From NCBI GenBank assembly GCA_030152405.1, contig JASLJL010000303.1, positions 1 through 19,131 of the forward strand: a stretch of 19,131 nucleotides of DNA. Reading direction: 5' to 3'. Positions 7,565 to 14,818 of the stretch are shown in pieces (within the stretch, counting starts at the first letter, position 1; the number at the start of each line of letters is the position of its first letter). The notes beneath the pieces were generated by a model. That model had not been told where the DNA came from, made no database searches, and saw only the letters and a list, made by a program, of their open reading frames with translations. The position numbers were made by a program, and so were the translations under genes. Source of the DNA: Gordonia sp. (in: high G+C Gram-positive bacteria) (lineage in GTDB: Bacteria; Actinomycetota; Actinomycetes; Mycobacteriales; Mycobacteriaceae).

Positions 7565-8182
7565 GTAGGTGTTGCCCGAGCCTGTGTCCGCGGTCGGAGC
7601 CGCTGCGCCCTGATCCCAGTTGACGGAGTTCCGGCTCCCGGTGACCTGCAGTCGGCCGATCGCGCCGCTCACGACCACCGTCGAACGACTCCCCTTGACG
7701 GTGAGGTTCTCGATCCCCGAACTGTTGATCGTCGCCGAGTCGGAGTTCACGACCACGGTTCCGAGCGTCTTGTTGGTGACACGCGCGTTCGGGGCGTCGA
7801 TGTGCAGCGTGTCGATGTGGTCCACGTTCAGACCGGTCCCGCTTCCGGAGACGGTCGCCGTCCCCCAGTCCGCGCCGAGCAGAGTGACGCCCTCGGCGCG
7901 GATCGTCACCGCCGTGGCCGAGTCGATGTTTCCCGACACACCCGCTCCGGTGACCGTCACGGCGCCGCAGTCGCCCTCGATCACCGGCGACGCTCCGTCG
8001 CTGGTGACGGTGATCGTTTCGCGCGCCTCGCACGTGCCGCCTGCGGACAGATCGCGGACGCTGCCTGCACCGACGGGCAGTCGAGCCTCCCGGTCCGAGT
8101 CTCCGTCTCCGCTCGCACACCCCGCGACGACGACTGCGATGCCGAACAACACGAACACGGAACCGAATCTCGATGCGTTCAT
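7556..8182 (-). CDS. Secreted lipoprotein, DUF3060-like
   Basis: The 208-residue protein has a lipoprotein signal peptide: positively charged MNASRFG, hydrophobic VFVLFGIAVVV, and lipobox VAGC with lipidated C22. The mature part is rich in Ser/Thr/Val/Gly short repeats (for example VTVTGAGVSGNIDSATAVTI and TVVVNSDSATINSSGIENL), typical of a β-solenoid and of the actinobacterial DUF3060 family found in surface proteins. No catalytic motif is visible. It would be anchored to the outer face of the membrane. Its ATG (8180–8182) is 12 bp after the stop of the small HTH gene, so the two form an operon. Function is unknown. Confidence 0.82.
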   Translation of the reverse strand: MNASRFGSVFVLFGIAVVVAGCASGDGDSDREARLPVGAGSVRDLSAGGTCEARETITVTSDGASPVIEGDCGAVTVTGAGVSGNIDSATAVTIRAEGVTLLGADWGTATVSGSGTGLNVDHIDTLHIDAPNARVTNKTLGTVVVNSDSATINSSGIENLTVKGSRSTVVVSGAIGRLQVTGSRNSVNWDQGAAAPTADTGSGNTYNR

Positions 8183-8194
8183 GTCGCTATCAGA

Positions 8195-8455
8195 TCACGT
8201 CAGCGGGACCCTGTCGTCGGAGAGCGTGATCACCCGGAGGGGATTCGTCCCCGTGAGCCGGCGTTCGACGGTCCACGCGTGCACTTCATGGGCAGCCCAC
8301 AACTGCAGGGTGTTGATCCGCCCGACGGGACCGGGCGCTCGCCCGCGTGAGACGTGGGCGTCCCATTCCCGCACAGTCATGCCCGCGTGTTCGGCGCAGG
8401 CGCCGACAAGCCACAACTCGTCACCGGAATCGGTGTCGACGATGATCGGGTTCAC
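8195..8455 (-). CDS. Small excisionase/AlpA-like helix-turn-helix protein
   Basis: An 86-residue protein. The central segment ACAEHAGMTVREWDAHVSRG, then RAPGPVGRINTLQLWAAHEVHAWTVERR (residues 19–66), matches the pattern of small MerR/AlpA-like winged HTH proteins of actinobacteria: a recognition helix, a glycine turn, a wing, and an aromatic W..xEVxAW helix. The start is GTG at 8453–8455, with AAGGCG about 12 nt upstream; an upstream ATG at 8458–8460 runs into a stop at once. It is followed within 12 bp by the lipoprotein gene. No integrase or att site is nearby, so regulation of its operon is more likely than phage excision. The family call is by pattern and moderately secure. Confidence 0.65.
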   Translation of the reverse strand: MNPIIVDTDSGDELWLVGACAEHAGMTVREWDAHVSRGRAPGPVGRINTLQLWAAHEVHAWTVERRLTGTNPLRVITLSDDRVPLT

Positions 8456-8686
8456 AGCATGTCGCCTTCACTGAGAGGTTCGGACACCGGAGATACGGCC
8501 GCGCCTGTGCGCATGATGTCTGATCATTACCCCGATTGACCGTCGGATGATCGAACGTCATCTGTTCAATCGACACATGTCGCCCGAACGTTTCAATTGA
8601 AAGCAGACCGACGAAAACAGACGGCCGGGATCACCTCGCGCACACCGGATGTCGTCGTGTCGACGGCTACGTCCTGAACTCTCGGA
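8456..8686. promoter_or_regulatory. 231-bp spacer with dyad repeats
   Basis: This is the longest non-coding stretch. Two symmetric elements are visible: CGATTGA (8533–8539) with TCAATCG (8566–8572), 26 bp apart, and the perfect 12-bp palindrome TTTCAATTGAAA (8591–8602). The DNA from 8520 to 8610 is locally AT-richer than its surroundings. It probably contains the promoter and operators of the leftward small HTH–lipoprotein operon. I do not see a convincing gene or RNA. Confidence 0.45.
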
Positions 8687-8971
8687 TCACACGGCCGCGG
8701 TTCGGCGCACGTCGGCGCGCAGACCGCCGGCCGATTCGACCTCCGACCACACGTCGTCGAGCGAGAGGCACAGAACCTGCGCGAGCGCGGCGATCGTCGC
8801 GAACGACGGCGCCACGACCCGCCCCGTCTCGATCTTGCGCAGCGACTCCGGCGAGATCCCGGCCGCGACGGCGATGTCGAGCATCGACCGCTCGCCGCGA
8901 GCGGTTCGCAGGAGCGCGCCGAGCCGTTTGCCGCGCGCGATCTCCTCCGGAGTGTGCGGAATCCTCACCAT
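8687..8971 (-). CDS. XRE-family transcriptional regulator (divergent to methionine aminopeptidase)
   Basis: A 94-residue, single-domain Cro/CI-type HTH protein. The HTH runs through LGALLRTARG, MLDIAVAAGISPESLRKIET and FATIAALAQVLCLSLDDVW. I prefer the ATG at 8969–8971 (MVRIPHTPEE); the alternative ATG at 8981–8983 would lie inside the predicted -10 box. The 61 bp between this start and the divergent map start carry two ACCGGT-centred palindromes and a shared TTGAC core, so the protein most likely represses both genes by binding there. Being small and autoregulated is usual for the family. The direct link between the regulator and the palindromes is inferred from position. Confidence 0.88.
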   Translation of the reverse strand: MVRIPHTPEEIARGKRLGALLRTARGERSMLDIAVAAGISPESLRKIETGRVVAPSFATIAALAQVLCLSLDDVWSEVESAGGLRADVRRTAAV

Positions 8972-8981
8972 GACGCCGATC

Positions 8982-9025
8982 ATAATACCGGTATTACTTG
9001 ACCGTCAATATTAGACCGGTATTGT
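8982..9025. promoter_or_regulatory. Symmetric divergent promoter with twin ACCGGT palindromes
   Basis: The centre is the dyad TTGAC-C-GTCAA (8998–9008), which supplies a -35 on each strand. Plus strand: TTGACC (8998–9003), 16-bp spacer, TATTGT (9020–9025), 7 nt, then map ATG. Minus strand: TTGACG (9008–9003), 15-bp spacer, TATTAT (8987–8982), 10 nt, then the XRE ATG at 8971. Operator 1 is the perfect palindrome AATACCGGTATT (8984–8995); operator 2 is TAGACCGGTATT (9012–9023), sharing nine bases. Each operator overlaps one -10 box, as expected for repression of both directions. Confidence 0.75.
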
Positions 9026-9032
9026 TATCCAC

Positions 9033-9812
9033 ATGATTGAGATCCTGTCTCCCGACCAGCTCGTCCGTGCTCGCGCCTCCGGCCGTCTCGTCGGCGACAT
9101 CCTCCACACACTCAAGGGCCGCGCTCAGGTCGGGACGAACCTGCTCGACATCGACCGATGGACGCGGGAGATGATCCTCGCGGCCGGCGCGGAGTCGTGT
9201 TACGTCGACTACGCGCCCTCCTTCGGCCGCGGACCGTTCGGCCACTGGATCTGCACCGCGGTCAACGACGCGGTGCTCCATGGCCTGCCCCACGACTACC
9301 GGCTCGCCGACGGGGATCTGCTCACGCTCGATCTCGCCGTGACACTCGACGGAATCGCCGCCGACGCCGCGATCAGTTTCATCGTCGGCACGCCGTCGGC
9401 CGACGACCTCGCGATGATCGAGACCACGGAGAAGGCCCTGGCCGCAGGCATCGCACAGGCCCGTCCCGGCGCCCGACTCGGCGACGTCTCGCACGCCATC
9501 GGCGAGGTGCTCGCCGGCGACGGATACCCGATCAACCTCGAGTTCGGCGGCCACGGCATCGGGTCGACGATGCATCAGGACCCGCATGTGGCGAATCACG
9601 GCCGACCGGGCCGGGGTTATGAGCTCCGCCCCGGACTGCTGCTGGCGCTCGAGCCCTGGGTGATGGCCGACACCGACCGACTCGTCGTCGACCCCGACGG
9701 CTGGACCCTGCGCAGCGTCACTGGGTCGCGGACCGCCCACAGCGAGCACACCGTCGCCATCACCGACAACGGAGCCGAGATCCTCACTCTGCCGGGCGGC
9801 CCTCTTCGTTGA
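9033..9812 (+). CDS. map: Type I methionine aminopeptidase
   Basis: Removes the initiator Met from nascent proteins. The 259-residue protein has all five metal ligands: D100 and D111 (LTLDLAVTLDGIAADAAI), H174 (FGGHGIG), E207 (LALEPWV) and E238 (SEHTVAIT), plus the substrate histidines H83 (VLHG) and H181 (TMHQDPHV). It lacks the N-terminal SH3-binding extension of some actinobacterial paralogues. Actinobacteria usually carry an essential map near secY/adk; this isolated, regulator-linked copy is probably a second enzyme. The message is predicted to be leaderless from the TATTGT box 7 nt upstream of the ATG. Its 3' end overlaps the convergent HxlR gene by 29 bp. Confidence 0.95.
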   Translation: MIEILSPDQLVRARASGRLVGDILHTLKGRAQVGTNLLDIDRWTREMILAAGAESCYVDYAPSFGRGPFGHWICTAVNDAVLHGLPHDYRLADGDLLTLDLAVTLDGIAADAAISFIVGTPSADDLAMIETTEKALAAGIAQARPGARLGDVSHAIGEVLAGDGYPINLEFGGHGIGSTMHQDPHVANHGRPGRGYELRPGLLLALEPWVMADTDRLVVDPDGWTLRSVTGSRTAHSEHTVAITDNGAEILTLPGGPLR

Positions 9813-10146
9813 GGTCTCGATGCCCGCTGGCGAAGTCCGCACCCCAGGCGTCCATCGCCGTCACGATCAGTTCGAGGCTCCGCCCCTTCTCGGTGAGGGC
9901 GTACTCGACGCGCGGGGGCACCTCCGGATAGACGGTCCGCTGCACCACGCCGTCCTCTTCGAGCTCGCGCAGCTGGCGGGTCAAGGTCTTGGTGTTGGCC
10001 AGCGGCACCAGCCTCCCGAGTTCGTTGAAGCGCCGCGTACCGCCGAGCAGATGTTTGACCACTGTCAGCTTCCAGGTGCCCCCGAGGACTGAGACCGCGA
10101 CCTCCACGGGACACACCTCCATCGCTCGGGCCACCGGCAACCGCAT
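9784..10146 (-). CDS. HxlR-family transcriptional regulator
   Basis: A 120-residue winged-helix protein of the HxlR/DUF24 family. Typical features are C12 (MEVCPVE), LGGTWKLTVVKHLLGGTRRF (21–40), the recognition helix NTKTLTRQLRELEEDGVVQR (51–70), and the wing PEVPPRVEYALTEKGRSL. In several HxlR regulators the N-terminal Cys senses electrophiles or quinones by thiol modification; C12 makes this possible here. A very strong SD, AGGAGG (10151–10156), lies 4 nt from the ATG. The gene diverges from a quinone reductase gene with 66 bp between starts, the classic arrangement of a quinone/diamide-responsive pair. Confidence 0.93.
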   Translation of the reverse strand: MRLPVARAMEVCPVEVAVSVLGGTWKLTVVKHLLGGTRRFNELGRLVPLANTKTLTRQLRELEEDGVVQRTVYPEVPPRVEYALTEKGRSLELIVTAMDAWGADFASGHRDLNEEGRPAE

Positions 10147-10170
10147 GAATCCTCCTAGGCGACATTATTG

Positions 10171-10184
10171 TCCGTACTAGCGGA
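10171..10184. promoter_or_regulatory. Weak dyad in the HxlR/quinone reductase spacer
   Basis: TCCG-TACTAG-CGGA is a 4-bp-arm inverted repeat near the middle of the 66-bp spacer (10147–10212). It is a candidate HxlR site by position only; arms are short and no consensus for this protein is known to me. Confidence 0.3.
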
Positions 10185-10212
10185 ATCTACTCCATGGCGA
10201 GAGCATCGACTC

Positions 10213-10938
10213 ATGCACCACATCGAAGCGGCCGACCGGACCGTCCTCTGGATCAGCGCCCACCCCGAACCACGCTCACTGAACGGATCCCTCCGGCGCG
10301 ACGCTGTCGCGCACCTACGGTCACGAGGTCACACGGTCGAGGAATCGGACCTCTACGCGATGGACTGGGACCCTGTGGTCCGCACCGCCGAGGCCGGGAC
10401 GTCGCAGCAGGCCGAGACATCGCGGGAACAGGAGAAACTGCTCCGGGCGGACGCCGTGATCGTTCAGTTCCCACTGTGGTGGTACGGCATGCCCGCCATC
10501 GCCAAAGGGTGGTTCGATCGGGTCTTCACCGGCGGGTTCGCCTTCGGGGTCGATCCCGAGTCCGGGCGGAGGTTGAGGTTCGAGCAGGGCCCGTTCGTCG
10601 GCAAGCGTGCTCTCGTCGTGACCACGCTCGGTGATCGACCACTCGCCATCGGCCCTCGCGGGAAGTCCGGCGAACTGCGAGAACTGCTCTTCGGCCTGCT
10701 GCACGGCACCTTCGCCTACACGGGCATGAGCGTCCTGCCGCCGTGGGCACTTCCCAGTGCCGACCGACTCACCGACTACGACGCTGCGAGAAGCGGACTG
10801 ATCACTCGTCTGGATCGTCTCTTCACCGACGAGCCGATCCCCTATCGACCACAGTTCACCGGCGACTACACGGAGGACTGGGAACTCGCGCCCCACGTCC
10901 GCCCGGGCGAGCACGGCGTGCGGATTCACGTGCAGTGA
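10213..10938 (+). CDS. Flavodoxin-fold NAD(P)H dehydrogenase (quinone), MdaB/NQO-like
   Basis: A 241-residue flavoprotein expected to reduce quinones by two electrons using NAD(P)H, which avoids semiquinone radicals. The flavin phosphate loop is SAHPEPRSLNGSLRRDAV (15–32), and the second signature is FPLWWYGMPAIAKGWFDRVF (86–105), followed by FAFG. Both are highly diagnostic of the Flavodoxin_2 family. The ATG at 10213 is preferred because homologous sequence begins just after it; in-frame TTG/GTG-type starts exist upstream. The SD is weak. Divergence from the HxlR gene suggests induction by electrophilic or quinone stress. The 3' end faces the MFS gene with a 52-bp gap holding nothing obvious. 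Confidence 0.93.
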   Translation: MHHIEAADRTVLWISAHPEPRSLNGSLRRDAVAHLRSRGHTVEESDLYAMDWDPVVRTAEAGTSQQAETSREQEKLLRADAVIVQFPLWWYGMPAIAKGWFDRVFTGGFAFGVDPESGRRLRFEQGPFVGKRALVVTTLGDRPLAIGPRGKSGELRELLFGLLHGTFAYTGMSVLPPWALPSADRLTDYDAARSGLITRLDRLFTDEPIPYRPQFTGDYTEDWELAPHVRPGEHGVRIHVQ

Positions 10939-10990
10939 CTCGTGCCGTTCGTAGAACCGAAATGAGGTGCTGCTCCACAACCCTGAATCG

Positions 10991-12421
10991 TCACTCGGTG
11001 GCCGCGACGGGCAGCCTCAGGAACGCTGCTAGGAGAACTGCCGCCACCAGTGCGACGGCCGCGTTGACACCGATGGCGAGCCGTAGGCCTGGGAGCAAGG
11101 TGGCGGCGACCGTGCCTGTGGCGATGGCCGACATGACGGGAGTGCCGAGGGCTATCCCGACCTGTTGACTCATGGTGACCAGGCCCGTCGCCAATCCCTG
11201 CTGGTCGGACGGCACGCCTGCGGTGGACGCCACGGTGTAACCGACAATCGCGACGAGATTCGCCGCTCCCCCTACGAAGGCCAGCACCAATAGCGGGAGG
11301 AGCCATGCGCGGGTGTCGCCGACAAACGCGAGGGGCACGGTGGCAACCGCCTGCACGACCAGTCCGCCGACGATGGCGGTCTTCGCGTCGCTGCGACCGA
11401 TGATCGTCGGGGCGAGGAGTCCGCCGAGCACTGTGCCGATTCCGAGGACGCAGAGGATCAGCCCGGCGGCGATCGCGCTGTAGGAGAGAACCTGCTGCAG
11501 GTAGAGCGTCAACAGGAACACCAACGAGGTGAACGTGCCGAAGGAGAGCAGACCAGCCGTGTTGCCCCAGCCGATGTTGCGGCGCTTCAACAGCGACGGT
11601 GTCAGGAGAGGCTGATCGGCGCGGCTCTCGATCGCGAGGAACACGACCAGCAGCACGACTGCGGCAAGGATCGGCGCCCAGGCTCCGGGGTGGGCCCAGC
11701 CAGCGTGGCCGGCGGTGTCGATACCGAACACGAGCGTGACCAGGGCGAGCGTGATGGTCACCGCGCCCGGCACGTCAAGCGTGGGGTGGGGTCCGCGCGC
11801 CGGTTCGCGCAACACGAACGGGGCGATGATGATCACGGCCGCGGCGACCGCGACGTTGATGAAGAACGCCCACCGCCAAGAGACCGCACCGGTCAGTAGC
11901 CCGCCGAGCACCGCTCCAGCGGTGAAACCGGCGGCCATGAGCGCGCCGTTCAGTCCCAGGGCACGGGAACGGGCCGGCCCCTCGGGGAACATCGTGGTCA
12001 TCAGGGACAGTGCGGCGGGGGTCACCATCGCGGTGGCGATGCCCTGCCCGACGCGGGCAGCTATCAGGAGCACCGGCCCCGCGGCGAGGCCGCCCACCAA
12101 CGAGGAGACCCCGAGCAGGACGATGCCGATCAGGAACAGTCGCTTGCGGCCCACCAGATCGGCGACCCGGCCGAAGAACAGCGTGAACCCGGCCGCGCAC
12201 AGAGCGAAAGCAGTGACGATCCACTGCAGAGCGCCGGTGGCGAAGCCGAGCTCGGCACCGATGTGCGGAAGTGCGACGTTCAGGATGGAGAAGTCCACGG
12301 CAAGGGTGAAGTTCGCCGTCAGCAGGACTGCCATCGCGACCTTCTGAGCGGGAGAGAAGCGGTCGGCACGCGATGGGCAGGTCGTCACGGACGGAGGCGG
12401 TGATGCGTCGATTGCAGTCAT
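10991..12421 (-). CDS. MFS drug exporter, DHA2 family (14 transmembrane segments expected)
   Basis: A 476-residue membrane protein, a proton-coupled drug antiporter by family. Motif D1 is seen in AVDFSILNVALPHI (41–54), motif A in GRVADLVGRKRL (84–95), and motif C-like GFTAGAVLGGLLTG followed by VSWRWAFFIN, the drug:H+ antiporter-2 pattern found in EmrB, QacA and LfrA. The substrate cannot be inferred. The ATG at 12419–12421 (MTAIDASPPP) starts just before the cytoplasmic N-terminus; longer frames would enter the divergent regulator's promoter. It is divergent from an MmyB-type XRE regulator, with 118 bp between starts, so local control is likely. Confidence 0.93.
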   Translation of the reverse strand: MTAIDASPPPSVTTCPSRADRFSPAQKVAMAVLLTANFTLAVDFSILNVALPHIGAELGFATGALQWIVTAFALCAAGFTLFFGRVADLVGRKRLFLIGIVLLGVSSLVGGLAAGPVLLIAARVGQGIATAMVTPAALSLMTTMFPEGPARSRALGLNGALMAAGFTAGAVLGGLLTGAVSWRWAFFINVAVAAAVIIIAPFVLREPARGPHPTLDVPGAVTITLALVTLVFGIDTAGHAGWAHPGAWAPILAAVVLLVVFLAIESRADQPLLTPSLLKRRNIGWGNTAGLLSFGTFTSLVFLLTLYLQQVLSYSAIAAGLILCVLGIGTVLGGLLAPTIIGRSDAKTAIVGGLVVQAVATVPLAFVGDTRAWLLPLLVLAFVGGAANLVAIVGYTVASTAGVPSDQQGLATGLVTMSQQVGIALGTPVMSAIATGTVAATLLPGLRLAIGVNAAVALVAAVLLAAFLRLPVAATE

Positions 12422-12539
12422 GCAATCCAGAATCAAACGTCGCACAGCGCTCGGCCAGATCCCCGGATTGACGAGTCTGGGGGTGCCTAGCACTGACAGG
12501 GCCAGGCTTCGCCTCGGCATGTGGGCGACAATCGGATGC

Positions 12540-13418
12540 ATGGAACTTCACCCCTTCGACGCAGCGACCCAGGCGGTCGACGTGGATCGCCCGGTCACCG
12601 AACTGGGCGAATTCCTGCGCTCGCGTCGCGACCGGATCACCCCGGACGAGGTCGGCGTCAACAGTTACGGCCGACGCCGCGTGCCGGGCCTCCGGCGGGA
12701 GGAGCTCGCGCAGCTGGCCGGCGTTTCAGTGACCTATCTGACCCGACTTGAGCAAGGACAGTCGCAGAACGCGTCGGATGCGATCATCCACGCACTCGCC
12801 CGCGCCCTGCGCCTCGATGCCGACGAGCGGGCGCACCTGTACGCGCTGGCGCATCCGGCCCCGGCGCAGCCGCCCGCCACACGGAGGCCCGAGGTCGCGA
12901 AGCCGGGTGCCGAGCAGTTGCTGCACTCGATGAGTGCCGTCCCGGCGGTGCTGTTGGGCCGGTTCAACGACATCCTCGCCTGGAACCGCGCAGGGCACCG
13001 CTTGCTCGCCGGACACTTGGACTACGACGCACCGTCCAGGATCGAGGACCGCCCCAATCAGCTGACGCTGTTGTTCCTCGACGAGCACACCCGAGACCTG
13101 TACATGGATCGGACCGACGAGGCAGCACTCGCGGTCGCGTCATTGCGATATGTGGCAGCACGATTCGCCGACGACCACCGACTCGCCGAGTTGGTCGGCG
13201 AGCTATCCGTCCGCAGCCCCGAGTTCGCACAGCTGTGGGCAGGCCATGAAGTGCGACTCTGCACGAGCGGCGCGAAACGGTTCCGCCACCCCGAGGTCGG
13301 CCACTTGACGCTTGGGTACGAGGTGCTTCACCTCCCCGAGGGCGACGGGCAGCGAATCCTCACCCACACCGCCGAGCCGAACAGCCCATCGTTCGAGGCG
13401 TTGCGCCTGCTGACGTAG
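12540..13418 (+). CDS. XRE regulator with MmyB-type ligand-binding domain
   Basis: A 292-residue actinobacterial regulator. The N-terminal HTH spans about residues 20–105 (ELGEFLRSRRDRITPDEVG, RRVPGLRREELAQLAGVSVT, YLTRLEQGQ). The C-terminal MmyB-like domain spans about 125–290 (PAVLLGRFNDILAWNRAGHRL, then FAQLWAGHEVR and the HPEVGHLTLGYEVL motif). MmyB domains are PAS-like and have been shown to bind fatty acids in one case. Such genes often sit divergently beside oxidoreductase or transporter genes they control; here the neighbour is the DHA2 exporter. The ATG at 12540 is preceded by GACAAT and a 7-nt gap, suggesting a leaderless message. Confidence 0.93.
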   Translation: MELHPFDAATQAVDVDRPVTELGEFLRSRRDRITPDEVGVNSYGRRRVPGLRREELAQLAGVSVTYLTRLEQGQSQNASDAIIHALARALRLDADERAHLYALAHPAPAQPPATRRPEVAKPGAEQLLHSMSAVPAVLLGRFNDILAWNRAGHRLLAGHLDYDAPSRIEDRPNQLTLLFLDEHTRDLYMDRTDEAALAVASLRYVAARFADDHRLAELVGELSVRSPEFAQLWAGHEVRLCTSGAKRFRHPEVGHLTLGYEVLHLPEGDGQRILTHTAEPNSPSFEALRLLT

Positions 13419-13467
13419 GCGTCGGCGCTCGAGCAGGCCGCGATCTGACCTCTATCGCCAGACTTCG

Positions 13468-13857
13468 CTAGTTGCGACGATGCGCATCCCGTGGTGGCAG
13501 TCGGACCTCATAGTCACCGATCTTCCGCTCGAGGAGTGCGAGAGCGTCGTCGAGCCGACTGCGCCGGTCCAAGATTCGTCGGCGGTGCTCTCGCAGCAGC
13601 GTCAGCCGCTCGGGCACGCCGTCAGGGTCGTGCGAGACATGCCGGGTGAACTCGGCGATGTCTGCCAGCGGCATGCCCGTCTCCCGAAGGCGGAGCAGGA
13701 CCTCGATCAGGTGAACGTCGCTGTCGCTGTATCGGCGTCGCCCGGCCCCGTCTCGTCTCGGGTCGGGCAGGATGCCGCGGCGTTCGTAGTACCGGAGGGT
13801 GTCGGCGTCCAACCCCAGGCGACGGGCCACGACGCCGACGGCGTGGAGGTCGGCCAT
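13468..13857 (-). CDS. MerR-family transcriptional regulator
   Basis: A 129-residue MerR protein: winged HTH GVVARRLGLDADTLRYYERR (9–28), wing GRRRYSDSD, and a helical region GMPLADIAEF, followed by a long dimerisation coiled coil (LLREHRRRILDRRSRLDDAL). The C-terminal effector domain is absent, as in metal/thiol sensors, but the protein contains no cysteine, so thiol or soft-metal sensing via Cys is excluded. The ATG at 13855–13857 shares its A with the aldo-keto reductase stop (TGATG), so translation is coupled; a GTG one codon upstream is possible. It probably regulates its own operon through the 22-bp palindrome before the reductase gene. Confidence 0.93.
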   Translation of the reverse strand: MADLHAVGVVARRLGLDADTLRYYERRGILPDPRRDGAGRRRYSDSDVHLIEVLLRLRETGMPLADIAEFTRHVSHDPDGVPERLTLLREHRRRILDRRSRLDDALALLERKIGDYEVRLPPRDAHRRN

Positions 13858-14810
13858 CACATCATCCTCGCAGAGTCCAGCGCGACGAGGGCATCTGCCG
13901 CCAGCGGTGTTCGCGCGCCGATGACGGCCGATCGGAGTTGGTCGACTGAGGAGACCCCGACCACCGGCGTGACCGGCCGGTCACGCTGAGCCATCCAGGC
14001 GAGCGTGGTCTGACCGGCGTCGAGACCCGCGTTCGCGGCGACGTCGTCGAGCACGTCGAGCGCCGCGCGGTTGGCCTGCGTCGCGTAACCGTCCGGCAGA
14101 GGACGGTCGGCTCGGGTGTACGCCCCGGACAACAACGGCGAGTACCCGAGCATCACGATGCCCGCAGTTTCACACTCCGCAACCACTTCCTCGTCGAGAA
14201 GCACATGCGGGGCCAAGTCCGCCTCAGGTGCGGGGCGAAGAAAGCTGAAGCGCTGTTGGAGGTATCGGTACCCGGTGTCGCTGCCGCCGGCGGCGACGGC
14301 GTCACGCAGTCGAGGAGCGGTCAGGTTGCTCGCTCCGATCTCGCGCACCAGCCCCTGCTCGCAGAGTTGCTCCAGCGCCCCGATCGTCTCCTCCAGCGGC
14401 ACGGCCGGATCGTCGACGTGAGCGTAGAGCAGATCGATGTGGTCGATGCACAGCCTGGACAGGCTGTCGCGAACCTGGGTGCGGATGGCCGACGGCGACA
14501 GACCGAGCGCGTCGGTCAGATCATGGCCGCCGGGGCACGGTCGGGCCCCGACCTTCGTCGCGACAGTGATGTCGTCGCGCCGATCGGGGTGTCTGCCGAG
14601 CCAGGCGCCCAGAACCTGCTCGGACTCGTCACCAGTGCCTCCGGGCATCCAGAACGCGTAGTTGTTCGCGGTGTCCCAACACCTCGCCCCGATGTCGTAT
14701 GCCTCGTCGAGGATCCGAAGGGCTCTCTCAGTGGGCACCGTGGTGCCGAAGTACATCGTTCCGACGGCGATCGGGGGCAGGCCGGGTCTGGTGCGAGCGT
14801 TGGTCATCAT
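13857..14810 (-). CDS. Aldo/keto reductase
   Basis: A 317-residue NADPH-dependent oxidoreductase of the AKR superfamily, (β/α)8 barrel. The catalytic tetrad is complete: D46 and Y51 (WDTANNYAFW), K86 (VATKVGAR), H131 (LLYAHVDD). C-terminal cofactor-binding sequence includes GYSPLLSGAY and the TPVVGVSSVDQLRSA motif near residues 280–295. The ATG at 14808–14810 or the next codon (14805–14807) is the start; the frame also extends into the promoter palindrome, which argues against the longer form. It is the first gene of a two-gene operon with the MerR regulator. The carbonyl substrate cannot be inferred. Confidence 0.93.
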   Translation of the reverse strand: MMTNARTRPGLPPIAVGTMYFGTTVPTERALRILDEAYDIGARCWDTANNYAFWMPGGTGDESEQVLGAWLGRHPDRRDDITVATKVGARPCPGGHDLTDALGLSPSAIRTQVRDSLSRLCIDHIDLLYAHVDDPAVPLEETIGALEQLCEQGLVREIGASNLTAPRLRDAVAAGGSDTGYRYLQQRFSFLRPAPEADLAPHVLLDEEVVAECETAGIVMLGYSPLLSGAYTRADRPLPDGYATQANRAALDVLDDVAANAGLDAGQTTLAWMAQRDRPVTPVVGVSSVDQLRSAVIGARTPLAADALVALDSARMM

Positions 14811-14818
14811 GCCTGGAG

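Noticed and set aside
8972..8983. ATG at 8983 as start of the XRE gene
   Set aside because: It lies inside the predicted TATTAT -10 and adds only MIGV; the ATG at 8971 gives the usual MVRIP-type beginning. A leaderless start at 8983 (TAATAC–7–ATG) remains a minor alternative.
12420..12539. Upstream extension of the MmyB regulator frame to 12420
   Set aside because: It would cover the whole divergent spacer and overlap the MFS start; the regulator homology begins near residue 20 after the ATG at 12540.
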